Shown: positions 12,021 through 26,512 of the stretch, in pieces | Layout of the letters: each line of letters opens with the position of its first letter | Numbering within the stretch: the first letter of the stretch is position 1 | NCBI GenBank assembly: GCA_003254925.1 | Contig: QANZ01021853.1 | Coordinates: forward strand, 80,505 to 144,504 | Direction: 5' to 3' | From: Chamaecrista fasciculata | Lineage: Eukaryota; Streptophyta; Magnoliopsida; Fabales; Fabaceae | DNA: 64,000 nucleotides | Translations under genes and position numbers: made by a program | Notes under the pieces: generated by a model | Told to the model about the DNA's origin: nothing | The model's input: the letters and a program-made list of their open reading frames with translations, nothing else | The model's database searches: none

Positions 12021-13017
12021 TGTATATATATATATATCATATTTATGGGGCAGGGTTTGCACGTACGTACTCCATCAAGTTTTGTCAGCGACGAATAATA
12101 ATCACAAGTGTTGCAGTCCGTAAAATATTAAAATGTACACTTGTGCAAGTGAAAATCTGAAAGATATACGAAATTGCAAGTGAAAATCTGACCAAAAAAA
12201 AAAATTGCAAGTGAAAACGATAGAAGTGGCATTTTATGTACGAAATTAGGGATTGCATTATTCTATTAGGTATACATACATGGTTAATTATACTAACTAA
12301 ATTAACGAATTAACAGATAGGTAAATATATCCATTTTGCTTATTTGATTGGACATTGGATTAGAGAGCCGTTTAATTATACCAGCAGTCTCCTGCCATAT
12401 CCTCATTTACTCTGAGGTGGTTCAAACGAATTTTTTTTTTATTCTATTTTTTATTAGTAGGTTAATTGGTCAAAGATATTTTCTAGTCAGTTCAGTTCTC
12501 GTTAATTAAGATTATTTTTTAAGAAATAAATTGGAGGGTATAAAATTAAGAAAATTATTCTCTGTGCTCACTACTACAATATTTGAGCCAAAATAATTAA
12601 GAACAATGTGTAAGATAAACCTTAATGCTGAACAATGAGTAGAGAAGAAAAATGCATCTCATTCCATAATTTTTCTGATCTTGAAGTTCTTTATTTTTTT
12701 CTATCCTTCTTTCTTGAATTTTCTCTAATGGTGGAGAAACTTTACCCTTATCCACTTCATTTAAATGTGATGGCTACTTGTTGTCTATTTTCTAAAGGAA
12801 GAGAGAAAAATTTCTAACCCTAACATGTCTAATACCTTCAGCCCAACTACCATTAAATTGTGTCATTCACTAACAGACATGGTCCATTAATTAGTCACAT
12901 GAGACACTTTAGAGATTATTAAAAAATAATCCAACACAAAGAACTACAATTTCGGAACCATTTGATCAAATAAAAAAAAAAAATTAAAGGAATGAGAGAA
13001 AAAGAACCCTTTCCCTA

Positions 13018-13079
13018 TTATGACATTGTCCAGGGCTAATTTATTCCCTTTTATGACATTGTCCAGGGCTAATTTATTG
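13018..13079. repeat. Tandem duplication of about 33 bp
   Basis: Two adjacent near-identical copies of a unit containing 'atgacattgtccagggct', each followed by 'aatttatt'. It lies about 800 bp upstream of the CDL1-like start codon. Confidence 0.85.
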
Positions 13080-13852
13080 ATTTGGTCCATTTCTTATTTT
13101 CTTCTTTTTGCTATCTTTCAAGTTTCACTTTTTTCCTCCCAAAGAGCTAATTTTATTGAATTAAAGGGGGGGACTAATTTATTGATTATGAGACCCACAT
13201 TGTGATAATTATAGTAATGTCTTTAAGATCCACAGCTGTTAGTACTTATTTAGTTGCTTGCTCAAAGTTTGAACATTGTGGGCGGCTAAAACTATGATCA
13301 TTGAGTTACCATAATATTAATCTCAAAATAACAGTAAGAATGATTTTTTTTTCCTTTTTAAAAGTAAGATATTATAGGAATTGCAATGCTGCATTAAAAA
13401 AAGAAAAAAGAAAAGAAAACAAAAGCATCTTATTGTGTAGATTCGAACAGCATGATATTTTTATGACAGATTTGAACTTTAATCGAAAAGGCAATTATTC
13501 TATTGGAGATTAGCACTTAAGCGACATCGTTTACAGATGTTTCAGTTTCAAGATGCTTCAGGTAACCATGCGATTTTCGTTTTCCCTCACAAAGAGAAGA
13601 CAATGACGAGATTTCTGGAGACGCTCGCTATGAGAAATTAAAAGCGATTAAGATTTCAGATTCACGATGCACTGTGTCGTCTCTTTTCCCATTGTTATTT
13701 TGGCTGCCCGAGCACTGTGTTGTCAGTGTCGGGGGTTAGGGTCTGCGATGATTGGTACTGTGAATTGGAGTGACTGATTCTTCATTCACCTATTTGGAAT
13801 CTTGTCGATTACTGTTGTTCCGCCATCTCTAGACAGAAAAACAAGAGCAACC

Positions 13853-16552
13853 ATGGGTTGGATTCCATGTTCTGGAAATTCAAACGCTAAGAAAAAGAGC
13901 AAGAATAAGACGAAAAAGATGGAAGCGCTGGACAGTATGGTGGATCAAACCAAACCCACCCCAGGTACTCAAACAATGCAAGTTTACAAATTATCTAGTT
14001 ATTTCGGATTTCTGTTGCGTTTTCTCGGTGAAGTTATTCGCGAGTATTTATGTAGCTATTATACATAAATGTGTCAAGTTTCACAATAACATGCCTGAGA
14101 TTTGATTAGTGTTGGGATGAATGCCTCCCTAATTTTCAGGAGAGACTGTTTATGCAAGCATAATATTGTTTATCTTGAGAGAGACTGTTTATGCTCATTT
14201 GACGTATCGTCGGGTTTCAAGAGTTTGTCTCTTAGCTATTTGACCGTAGATTTTGTGTGCTTCTAGGTTATCTTTCATATTTAGATAGTCATCTGATGCA
14301 TGCATTACTATAATTCAGGTGAAGCTTTACATTATTAAACTCTTACGAGATTATCGTGGCTGTTTTCACTTTTCATAGTGATATAAGTGTTGTCAGTTGA
14401 CTTGTTGCATGGATTGATGTTATGGGATTCTTAATTTACCAAGTACATTTTCAGATTTGTACTATTAATGGTAGTTTCAAAAGGATGCATTCTATGCGGC
14501 AAATCCAAATGTAAGTTTCAGATTTGAATGATCTTCAGTTTAACAATGCAACATGCCTTGTGAAATTTCATGTTTCAACTTTGAAGAGGAATGGACATGA
14601 ATTGGCCATAGACATTCAAATTTAACACTGGCGTAGCTTCTGCTTCTTGTAATCTTTCCCCACTTCTAACTATTGTTGTTGTGTACAGGGAAGTTGAAGA
14701 GGAACTCATCTACAAATTCCAAAGATCCCTCTAAAAATGGGAATTCTGATCACATTGCGGCTCAGACTTTCACATTCCGTGAGTTGGCAACTGCAACTAG
14801 AAACTTTAAGACAGAATGTCTTTTGGGTGAGGGTGGTTTTGGTAGAGTATACAAAGGGCGTTTGGAAAGTACTAATCAAGTAAGTATGTTTTTCATATAA
14901 AAAATCAGGAGAAAGTTGGAGGCCAATAAATTTTCCTGTTTTACTTCCGTTTTTATTTTTGTAGCTGTCATCCTTTTCCATTTTGCAATTGGTTGTCAAT
15001 GTCATGGGAATGTGTGTAAATTCTGAGTAGTCTTAGCAACACAATTCATCCTTTACAGTGTTGAATACAGGTTGTTGCAATCAAGCAACTTGACCGAGAT
15101 GGGCTGCAAGGGAATAGAGAATTCCTTGTTGAAGTGTTGATGTTAAGTCTACTTCACCACCCTAACCTTGTCAACCTTATTGGTTATTGTGCTGACGGTG
15201 ATCAAAGGCTTCTAGTTTATGAATATATGCCTTTAGGATCCTTGGAAGACCACTTATACGGTATTTAATTTGTATTTCAAATCGCCTTTCTCTTGTACAT
15301 AGTTGTGTATGATCTTATAGTAGATGTTGGTAATAGTTTTTCTAATTTGCAGATGTTTCTCTGGGCAAAAAACGACTCGACTGGAACACGAGAATGAAAA
15401 TAGCTGCTGGGGCAGCAAAGGGATTGGAATATCTCCATGACAAAGCTAGCCCTCCTGTCATATATCGAGATTTGAAGTGCTCAAACATTTTGCTTGCAGA
15501 AGGCTATCATCCAAAGTTATCTGATTTTGGTTTGGCTAAACTTGGACCTGTTGGGGAAAACACCCATGTGTCAACAAGGGTCATGGGTACCTATGGATAT
15601 TGTGCTCCAGAGTATGCAATGACGGGTCAGTTGACTCTGAAATCCGATGTTTATAGTTTTGGCATAGTTCTTCTGGAAATTATTACAGGAAGGAAAGCTA
15701 TTGACAATTCAAAAGCTGCAGGAGAGCAGAATCTTGTCGCATGGGTAAGATGTACATTTATCTCCTCACCTAGGGTTGCCTGATGATTTAACAGCTACCA
15801 GAGAGTAGCATAATAAGTAGTCAAATACTCAGACTAATCTACCGGTAATGAACTCTTAAATACAATGTAAACTTTCGGGATAATCTTGTTCATAATAGAA
15901 ATTGACTAGGACTAACTCCTGTAGTTAGCTTAAGAACCTACCAATAGTTCTTAATAGCCTCTTAGATTAAAACTGGTGTAACACGGGGATTGAATTGAAG
16001 ATGGACAAAGTTGTAAGAGACCATTCTTGTTATAGTAATTGGTAACCCCTGTTGAGCTGATGTTTTCCAATCCAACTTTTTTTTTAATGATTGAAGCTAG
16101 CAGCCAAACTGATGAACTTCATACTCAAACTAATGCATTTTATCCATTAGCTATCCATAAGAAATAATAATTTCAATCATGATATAGTTGTATGATCAGG
16201 CCTTACTCCTCAAGTCCTCTTAGAGTAATTTGATTAATATTTGAATGGAAACTTTGGGATGGACCATATTGATATATGTAGAATTTTGCAGGCTAGACCG
16301 TTGTTTAAAGATCGAAGAAAATTTTCACAAATGGCTGATCCAATGCTCCAAGGTCAGTACCCTCCAAGGGGGTTATACCAGGCCCTTGCTGTTGCAGCAA
16401 TGTGTGTTCAGGAGGAAGCTAATATGCGACCAGTTATTGCTGATGTTGTCACTGCTCTCACGTACCTTGCTTCCCAAAGATATGAACCCAATGCACACCC
16501 TCTTCAAAGCCCTCGTCTTGCCCCTCCTACTCCTACAACCAAGAGGGGCTGA
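13853..16552 (+). CDS. CDL1: Receptor-like cytoplasmic kinase, CDL1/PBL7 type
   Basis: Ser/Thr kinase of RLCK subfamily VII, which relays signals from plasma-membrane receptor kinases in brassinosteroid and immune signalling (family knowledge). Five exons: 13853-13964, 14689-14879, 15071-15260, 15353-15744 and 16292-16552; 381 residues, close to Arabidopsis CDL1. The N-terminus MGWIPCSG fits lipid anchoring at Gly2 and Cys6. Kinase landmarks: glycine loop [11 protein letters not shown] (from residue 84), VAIK lysine 106, YRDLK catalytic Asp204 (Tyr replaces His, as usual in this subfamily), DFG Asp222 and the activation segment [16 protein letters not shown]. All key residues are present, so it should be active. 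The protein ends TTKRG. It is convergent with the RabGAP gene, with about 660 bp between the two stop codons. Naming as another RLCK-VII member is the only realistic alternative. Confidence 0.95.
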
Positions 16553-17213
16553 TGATATGAACAGCAAAATTTGCCTTTTCATATATCGTATTTTTTTTTT
16601 ACTGCAAAGATATATGTTTATAGACGTTAATACCCCTTGCCCTTTGGTGCTATTATTTCTCAGTTCAGAGCCTAGTTGCGAAAATCCATGTAAAATTTTG
16701 TTCTACCCCTGTCGCAGAACTGCTCTTCTCTTGAAAGTTGTTTGGTTGCTCATGAAGCGTCTCTTCCTTGCATATTACTTGAATCTAGTCCTACTATCCT
16801 CCTATTTGCTATACAGTCTCTAATAAAAGCTGAATTTGTTAATAGAATAATAGGTCATGTGTAATAGAAAAACGAATTTCATTTACCCCCCAAATATAAG
16901 GACAAATTTGTAATATCCTTTTCAATAAAGGGACAAACTGTTATATCTAACTCGCTAATTTTCTGCTGAGAAAATGGAAGAGTGATACCATATAATAGAT
17001 GGTTATTTACGATAAGCCGTTCTTAAAACTACAACTTTAACATACTTTACATCTGAATTTAATTTACTACAACTAATAATGAAAAAATAGGGAGAAAAAA
17101 AAATACCAGTCTATTTGGACAGAAATAATCAAGATCAGGTAATTACTCGTATGTACTGAGGCAGGAGAAGAATGGGGTGTGGATTTCCAAATTCCAATGG
17201 CACTGCTCTATCA
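16553..17213. other. Convergent intergenic region
   Basis: It separates the stops of the kinase (+) and RabGAP (-) genes. It must contain both 3' UTRs. No repeat or extra gene is seen. Confidence 0.6.
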
Positions 17214-20200
17214 TCAGTCTTGTTCTTGATTATGGGATTCGTTCACAGCGTTTGTTCCCCCACGATTAGGCTTACTTTCGCTAGATTCCTCCACACTCGT
17301 AGGTTTTCCCTGTTACATTGGGCGATTAACCAGGCGAACAAACAAAAATGTAAAGCTGTGTTTTCAGAAAGTGAAGCTCAAGAAACTGTGATGTGAATTT
17401 ATACATGAAAATAGAAGATATTACTACCTTGCTCTTCTCACGCCAACCAAGTCCAAAGTTTAGTAGACTTGTCTTCCGTGACGGTTTTTCTTCCCTTGGA
17501 CTTTGTAGGAAGCCAGCCCTACAAAAATTCATAGAACCTTAAGCATCTACCTGTGGCCACATTTCGTGACATATTAAAAAATTAGCTTGCTTTTGATCCC
17601 TCTAGTTTAACAAGATTTTCAATTTAATCCCCGTATAGTTTAAAAAGAAATGTTGTCTTTCCAATTCTTAAAGTGACCCAATTTTACCCCTCTATTACAT
17701 TAGCTATCAAACTTTAATGACAAATCTAATAATTGGCAATAAAATAAGTAACATCAGATTTGGCACAAGATGAAGATTTGATGGAATGGCAAAATTCAAA
17801 AAAAGGAATGGCAATATAGCTTGTTTCTGAAAATAAAGAGATCAAAGCGGAACTTCTATAAAACCAGAGAAACAAAAATTGTATTGAAGTGGATCATTAT
17901 CTATCAACTTTGAACTTTTTTCCACAAAAAAAAGAAAACTTTGAACTTTCAGCAGGAGAGGATGAAGTGCCATGCAGAATCTGATGTTACATTTGAAAAA
18001 TTTGTACCTTGGAGAAGAAAGTGCTCCGGATTGACCAGATTGAAATTCAATGGTAGCCTGCAACGAACTTTCTGGCCCCAACAGCCGTTTTTCCATCTCA
18101 GCAATTAATTCCATGGCCTTATTATACTTTTCCTACATATGATATTGTGGTCGTATAACAACATCCTTAATTCGATATGGATACTTATGATGATGTGTTT
18201 GAGATCAAACTGAGAACAAAGAACCAGCGTGAAGCTAAAACAGATATAATGCATCTCTATGAAATTTAGTTTTTCAATAGGATAATTTTCAGTATCATGA
18301 TTCATAGACGATGTTATTCTTATTAAATAATTATTGTTATTAGCATTACGACTACGATTATTACTATCTTCATGTGTAGGATGCGGACATGCTGAAGAAA
18401 TACCTTCAGTCATAATTAGCTAAACGTAATTCCATTAAAGAAGTTTACTCTAATCTACAGTACATTATCAAATCAGATAACAAGAAAATAACTAGGACCA
18501 TGATGATCCCAAGAATGGGGGAGGCGGTACCCGAAGCACTCGAACTTCATATTTCTGATTATTAGCATCTTGCTCTGCTTTTCTAAGAGCGTCTTCAGTA
18601 ACTTTTTGCTCCTGCTCCACCCGCATTAGAACCTATATCAACCAGACATGTTTAACGTTTTCTATAGCACACATGATGAGTTTTACTATTTTAATTTGCA
18701 TTCAAGATTATAAATAGGCCCAGGAGAAAACAAGTGCATACTATAACCTGCAACATGGTATCTTCTTGTTCTTTTTTAGCAGCAATGACTAGCTGTAACT
18801 CAGCTACCTCGTGCTCCAACTGCTTGACCTGCATGATTGTGCACATATTAGTAAATCTTCAAGCAAAATGACCACAAAAAATTATGACAGAAAAATTAAT
18901 TAACCATTGCACTTGGATGCTAATGATGAACTAGCTTTTTCTAGTGCTTGTATGATTTCTAAAATAGGTAATAATCCTTTCTGCCAATAGGGATGATTAA
19001 ATAGTTTAATATCTACATCACGATTTTTTATAATAATTAATATCTATGTCATTAATATACATTCCTCCAGCAGGGCTTTGATATCATAATGTCCTGAAGA
19101 TATAAAAAATAAAGAAATAGAGAGTTGTAAACATACCTTTGTAGTCAGTTCGAGTCGATCATCTTGGTTGACCATTTCCATTAGAGCAGTTTCCAGCTCC
19201 TCAGCTCTGAGATGCAACAATTTTGATGTCTTCAAAGATCATGAACATCTTACAACATGACTAATTAAATAAGAAAGGGTAGAATAGGGGGAATCCTGAA
19301 AGAGGGGGGAAGCATGATGCTAACTACACTGGCTTGGCTAATACATCTTTCACAACCTTAAAGCTTCCTCTAAACTTTAAGTCATAAACAGTGGTGTAAA
19401 AAACAAAATGCTTGTCATTGACATAAAGTGTTCTAGCATATAAACACCAAAGAAGTACAAACCTAAGTACAGAAGATCTTTTCTCCTCGAGCAATCTGCA
19501 TACCTCGGCCTTGAACCAAACTACCTGATTGAAACTTAAAAGGAGTTGCACATGAATCGGTTATACTACAGAAACTATTTATACACCATGAAAACTATAA
19601 CATAACATTCAGGCAGGGACCTAAACTATAAAACGGCATGACTGTGATATGCCTCTAGAATTTTCGACCTTGAGGATATATATAATCTAGTGGAATACAC
19701 TAATTTATACTCCACACACACTATACAGATTTAAGCAATACTTTATGTTGCCTAACGATATACCAGATGACAAAAATCAAACCCCCAGAAACCAAAACTT
19801 ATGTATAATAATAAGAATTTGTTTTGTCAGTACTACACTCTTCCGAAATCTAGTCACAACACATTCTCCTAGGAGTGCATAATTTTTCAGGAAGGATATG
19901 CCAGTGCCAAATTTTTTCAGTGAAATATATGTTTGTTTTAAAAAATAATGGGCATAATTATCCTCCGTATAAGATTATCCAAAACAAATATCCATGAAAC
20001 ATTTAATCCCAACATTCGTCAAGTCAAGGATTCAATAAACCACATGTTTACAACAGTTTCTGAAAATTCATGAGGAAACCAATAAAGGACATTCTTTGAT
20101 GGTTAGATAATTATATTCAGCAATGCACGCATATAGTTGGGGGGAACTATCAACTCAAACCGCGTATATTGCACACCACAGGTTAGGTTCAGTTGAGGAG

Positions 20201-23200
20201 AAATTTATAGTTAGCCAAACCCAACACATAATTGCTATGTCAATCTTTGAAGCATCACTTTTTAACACAAAATACAATACTACAAAAAACAGGAACCAAA
20301 ATATGGGTTCTGTCAGACCTATAAACACTAAAGAAAAAATATGGAAATTCCAGCAAATAATTAAAGAAATAAAATCAACTGTAATCTAATTGTGGTCATA
20401 TTCAGCCATCTAAATGGAATTAAATATTGATATACCAGAACAGATGTCATTTAATGACAACAACAATTGTAAACAGGCTGAACCTAGTGATTAAGCATGT
20501 TCTGAGCTGCAGAAAAAAATTCATGGATAAGAGGCTCAGACTGCATATCTGATTTCAGGTAGTGAGTTGCACAATAACCTTCTACAATAGTCAAGTTTAA
20601 CCCCTATGCCATGGAAGAAGACTAATAAAAAAACACATCTTTATGGCCTCAATAAAATGGTAGGGCGGACTTAAAGAAAAAATAAATAATTGTAGATAAA
20701 TTTCAATCTAAGTCATAAAGATGGCAAGAACTTTTTGGGGAAGAAGGGGAGAGTGGTGAGGACTAAAGGATGCAACCTGTTCCTGGAGATCTGCTAGAGA
20801 ATCCCCTTCTGAACCAGCATTGATACTATTAAGCATTCCTTGAGACTCCAACTGTGATTTATCCTTATCAGTTGTTTTCCTTTCTTCCACCAGAGGTTCT
20901 GGTTTACGCTTGAAACTGTGCAGTTTAGATGCAATCCCTTTTGATTCCTTCGAAACGGGTCCCTTAGACCTTTCCTCCACAACAACTAATACAGATGAAC
21001 GATGTTTATCTCTTAGTTCCTGCAATCTGGCTTCAGTCACAGCTAGAAAACCCATGCAAGCACTAAAGACAAGCTGGCTGCTGTCAAATGTTGAGCCAGC
21101 AAGTGATTGCAATAGAGTAAGTGCATCACCTGCATCTTTCGTTGTAACTAATGAAGAACCTGAAACGAGACATGAGAAATTTCGATTATAATAAATTAAT
21201 ATACAAATAAATTTAATTTATTCCACTATGTACGCCTAATATCTTAATCAAAAACAGTAAAACAAAATTCAGTACCATATAACTCCATCAGAGCTAGTGC
21301 TGTTCTAAATAACATAACACGGTTCCCTTCAAATAGCAGCACATCCCAAACTCGAAGAACTAAAAAGAGAGTAACCCACTGTAAGGTAAGATGCTGTAGA
21401 ATATAACAAGGTCAAAGTCAATTTAACTTCTAAGACTTTTTGAGATCCAAAATATACTCCCCGTAAGTCTCACCGCTATCCCAAGGAAGCAAGTTCACAA
21501 AGATTGAAAGGAACCAAGGTCCAGAGATCCATGTCACTTGCACTCCCAAGTAATCCAGATGACTAACTGCAACAGAAGCAGTACTAGAATAAAATGGCTA
21601 CCCAAACTCTTCGTATGTAAACAAAAAGCAGAATACTACAGAGAAAAACCAATTACAAACCCAATTTTGGAAATCTTTCACGCACCAATTCCTCAAAAAC
21701 TAACTGGTCCACCTGACAAAACAAAATCTTCCATGACTGCCAAAATGAATTATTAAGTCCCTCTATACTGTAACTATAAAACAAACATATTATACTGATT
21801 CGGGATAAAACCAAGGGAGAAATTTTGCAAATCTGAAAAGTAGAGCTAAACCTGCGATTCTATCATTTCCTCCGTATAACAGCCTCCGAAATAATCATCA
21901 ATAATGCCTACCAGTGCCCTGCGGTATCCAACTAAAACTAGTAAGTTCACAAATTCACGATAAGTCAAGAATTTTGCATAAAAAATACAAGGCACTCATG
22001 TTTATATAGTCAATTCTCCACCACCACCACCCCCCCAGCCCCAAAAAAACATTGTGCTTCCCTTAAAGTCTGATAAAAGATAAAATTGATGGAAGTATAC
22101 TACTTGAAAGAATTTCTCTCTATTTAGAAATATTTTTTTAATTTCATTAGCTAGAAGCATTACTGTTTAAGTGTAGAGAGATATCAATGTAACAAAAAGG
22201 AATTAACTGAGAGAAAATATATCAGACAAGCTTCTCAAGCGTACCAAAAGGCATTCTCTTCGGGCATAAGAAGCAGCAATAAACCAGCAAAGAAGTTCAT
22301 TGCCTGCAAATGTTTCAATAACAGAATATAATGACAAAGATGACAAAGATGAATGATGGTTACCAATAAAAGAAATTAAAATTACAGTCAATGTATTCCC
22401 CCTCTTCCGCACACCCCAAAAGGAAAGAAAAAGTTATAGAAACAACTACAGAAACGCAACTATACTTTACATTTATGGACAGTGTGTCAGATACACCTAC
22501 TGCACAGGTGACAAGACAGAGTCTTTTAACTGTCAAGTTGCCATTTGAGTCCTTACATATTATGTCTACTTTACATAGAAACTAGGTTCTGGTTTGCAGA
22601 ATGAGTTGCTACTACTAGCGACAGTTGGAAAATTGAAAGCTGCAGTTCACTGTAAGGCAATATTATGTTAAAGCTTACACTCAAAATAATAGATCAAGGA
22701 AGACTACTCTTCAAACAACTTATCATCAATAACTGGAATCAATGTAAACTTGAAAAGACTGATTATTGAAAGTTACATTACATTCACTTGCTATGAATAC
22801 ATTTGTAAGTTCTTGTAAAAAAAACTTCCAAATTCAGACAAATTTATTTATTCTATTATTGAACTGTTAGTGAAAACAAAGGAATAAATAATAAAGTTTT
22901 AGAGACTGAAAAATGCACCACTAACGTGAAATATAAAGTATAAACAATAACTTGAATTATCTAGGAGAGGGAAGGATATATTACGGGTCAATAACTTTAA
23001 TGAACCCTTATGTGAAGACGTTTTTGCTTGGACCAGGATGGATATATTAGGGGCAACAATTCCAATAAAACTGAAAAATCAAATAGACACCACAACAATC
23101 CTTTTGAATAAGATGTGGATCACTGCAAGATGATTTCCATTGTTTGACAATGATTGATGACTTAATGAAGTCTTGGATAGAAAGGCCTGATACCAGTTAA

Positions 23201-25397
23201 ATTAGTTTCAACCAAGACTTTTTCAGACTGCAGTTACCTGACAGTACCCCACAGATGGGTTATGTCGAGCATATGCCAAGAGTAAACGCCTCAAGGAGTT
23301 CCTGCCATTTTCATCCAGAGCTGGATGACCTGGGAAAGTTCGTGGTATGTCCTGCAAACAGAAAGTATGATTTAGTCTAAGGAGAGAGCCAACTTGCAAT
23401 ATAAAGCCAAAGAAGCAGCACCTACAAATCAAAATAAAGTCCAAGGCGCTTGCAGCTAATGACCTTCTCAATCTGCTTTCTCCATTTCCCAAATGCACCA
23501 GATTGGACATCTTGTTCCTTGCTTTCACCACTACATATTTCTTGAGCTAACAAATTCTCATAATAGCTCTCCACCCGACGTGTCTTCACACCTACAAAGG
23601 CTTGCCAGACCTGTAATAAATAATAAAAATATTGAAGCGAAGACTGCACTTTTCTCCCCCATAAATTATAAATTGATGAACTAGAAAGCAACATTTATAC
23701 TTCTCCTCTAATATCCTTTGGCACTCCTCCCTGAACAAGGAACTCTAGTTCTCGCCATGGAAAGAAATGTTCAGATGAGTCTTGGTCTTCAAAAGCATTC
23801 TCAGCACTTGAGGCATCGATACTGTTATCTAATGTCTTATTAGTGCAGACATCATCCTTGCAGTCCTCCTCATGGACCCCTTTGACAGATTCAGATTCTT
23901 GTATAGATGGAAGATGGTTATTATTGCCATTTAGTAGCTTACCTTTCATAATCTTTCCCTTCTTAACCCGAGCACTCATAATTTTGTCAATGTTAAAAAG
24001 AGATGGCCTAATTTCGGCCCAGAAAGCAACCTTAAGGGTCTTTCTTTCTTCTAAACAGTGAACCTCCTTTTCTGAACTACTGCCTTTTAAACCATTAGTA
24101 ACAGATTTCTTGCAACTTGAACTATCTCCTTCGGCTAGCCTCTCCAAACTTATCTCCTCCTCCTTAACCTCAGTAGCTACAGCAGACTTCCTACCAGTTA
24201 AATCATCTCCTTCACAAACAATCTCAGGACTTATCCCCTCTTTTCTCTCATTACCTTCAACAGATTTGGTGCCATCTGAATCATCAGCCCCCTCTGGACT
24301 TACATGCTCTTTTTTCTCATTACCTTTAGCAGAATCCCTGCGACTTGAATTATCTCCTTCAGTAATTCTATCTGGATCTTTCTTTATTTCTATCTCAGAA
24401 GAACATAGTTGAGATGAACTAGATATCTGTTCAAGGAAGTTCCTCCATTTATCTGATCTTTCACCTTCCTCCTCCTGATACCATAAATACATTGGTTCAG
24501 TAATGATACTTATATTGGTTGTGCTGCTTATTGGAGAAACTTTGCTGATGCAATGGAAACGTCTTTTAAAAAGACTTCAGCCATTTGAAATAAAAAACAC
24601 CAATTGTATTGAAATTAGTTCATTTTAAGTTAATATCTGAATAAGGAGCTTGTAAGCAGTTTCATTCGTCTATCATCATGTGGCAGTATACAATTATACA
24701 TCATGCCCCTTTTCCATCAATATACCAAAACGTATATATCGTGTTTACGAGGTTAATTTTTGGAAATAGAATATTTTTTTCGTAGAAGCAATATGACATG
24801 AGCAGTTAGAACAAGCAGACAATTCCTGTTGTAAGTTCCTGTCTCTCTCCCGTTCTTGTTGCTGCAACTATGAAGACCGTAATCATCAGTCATGACAAAA
24901 ACAATTGTTTTTACCAGTGGACCTTGACTGAGATTATTTTGGTTTTTTTTTTTCCAACAAAATGTGCCGGAATAGATTAACCAAATTTTCTTAAAGTTTT
25001 ATTGTATTCGGTGAAAAATTAGAACAGTGGTACCAGAACCAAAAAAAAAATTCCAAAGAAACAAACACCTGGTATATAGAAGCATACTCTCTGTACTTTT
25101 GTACGTGTTGCGGTCTTAATGCAAATCCATAGGTATCCCTGCAGAAATATATGTATACTTAATTGTTTTCATGGAAGAAAAGAAGGAAAATACTGCCAAT
25201 AAACAATGAAAGATAGCAGACAGCCATCAACAGTGGCTAAAGACTGTGATTCCTAGTTAGAATGATTGATCGATAAAGGGTGTAAAAATAGTAGGCAGGT
25301 CTGTGGCAAAATGGAGAGCAGAGTATAGGAATCTGTACAATATGAATTACCTGGAATCAATCTCCAATGAGCGCTTACTCACTAAGGACAACAACAT
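17214..25397 (-). CDS. TBC-domain Rab GTPase-activating protein
   Basis: Accelerates GTP hydrolysis by Rab GTPases and so switches off vesicle-traffic steps (family function; the Rab partner is unknown). Eighteen exons, 5' to 3' on the minus strand: 25351-25397, 25069-25138, 23701-24474, 23464-23610, 23238-23351, 22245-22303, 21852-21918, 21661-21712, 21474-21566, 21276-21359, 20777-21159, 19463-19524, 19137-19206, 18748-18828, 18531-18632, 18008-18132, 17428-17518, 17214-17309; 838 residues. The N-terminal block DTYGFALRPQHVQKYREYA is typical of the plant family. The TBC domain spans about residues 283-490, with the arginine finger in DIPRTFPGH (Arg350) and the glutamine finger in GYCQAMN (Gln384). 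A coiled coil follows (about 630-785). Exon 3 codes an acidic Ser/Glu-rich insert. The start codon was chosen because an in-frame stop lies just upstream and the phase fits; this first exon is the least certain part. Confidence 0.92.
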
Positions 25398-26512
25398 ACT
25401 TTAAGAACAGTTGCAGTTGTACTGCCCATAGCTATTGCTTGGAACCAAACTCAGAATGCTACAAAACTTCAGAGTTAAGACTTCGAAGGCACTGTGTTTA
25501 GTATTAATGATTCTACTCCTATACATCCAAGAATGTCTTGGAGGAACGTCAAAATTCCTACGATGAACTGTATATGACAAGATTTTACAGCAATTCTAAA
25601 TTATATTTGACATAGAAAAAATCTATTGTAGCCCGAATACTCAATCGGAATCAAAATCAAAGTACAGTATTCTTAGTTCAGGTGAAACTATCAAGCGCCG
25701 CGAAGAGTTTCGCCCATTCTGGAGATCAAACAGAAAACAGTAAATTTCCCAGACGAAGAAAATTTCCCAATTCGATCCAAGAATTTGCAATGATTTAGGG
25801 CTTCATAACGCGTGGATATGGCAGAAAACGTATTATGTGTCTTGGGCTCGAAAGTGTGGAGGAGATTGAAAGCTAAGTCCGTAATCTTCGATTGATTTAA
25901 TCAACATAAATCCGATTAAGCGCAAAGAGATGGATGATTAGGGTTTTATGAGTTTGATTCGGAAGAGCAACTGCTAGTCCATATTTTTCGGCTGCAGAAA
26001 TGTCGCTTATCGTGGTTTTCAAGCTGCATGGCTTATGTAGACGTTAATGGCAACGCCAATGATAGACGAATTATTTTTTTTTTATTTCTATAAATATGTG
26101 ATTTTTAAAGAATAAAATTTTTAGAAATATAAAATATTTGTTTATACCAGTTAAAATAGTTTTGAGATTATTTTTAAATATTCTCAAGAATATTATAATT
26201 TCATGTTTTATTCAACTTTCATAATTATCTACACGTATAATACTTTTTTAAATTATACTTTTTAATTTTTTTTGTTTTTAAATAATAATTTATCAAATAT
26301 AGAAATTCTTTAAAATAATTCATGAGAATATTTTAAAAAAATATTTTTACGTCATAAAAAATCATTGTAATATAATTAAAATTTTTAAATAACATTAACA
26401 ATTTTATTAAAAAAATACTATTTTAAAATATAATATCAATAAGTCTCAAAAATCAAAATGAAAGTAATTTTAAAAAGTCACGACTCAAAGCATGAAATTA
26501 GAAATTTTCTCA

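Larger units (their letters stand above)
11750..13852. other. Intergenic stretch between WRKY and kinase genes
   Basis: AT-rich and without a supported exon. It contains a Helitron-like fragment (11841-12020) and a 33-bp tandem duplication (13018-13079), both listed separately. The last 150 bases, which become less AT-rich, are likely promoter and 5' UTR of the kinase gene. Confidence 0.5.

Noticed and set aside
16245-16823. Plus-strand 192-codon frame in a second frame of the kinase last exon
   Set aside because: It is a shadow of the CDL1-like exon 16292-16552, extended through the 3' UTR.
17172-17396. Plus-strand 74-codon frame starting MGCGFPNSNG
   Set aside because: It lies antisense to the last exon of the RabGAP gene, whose phase-consistent frame explains the sequence.
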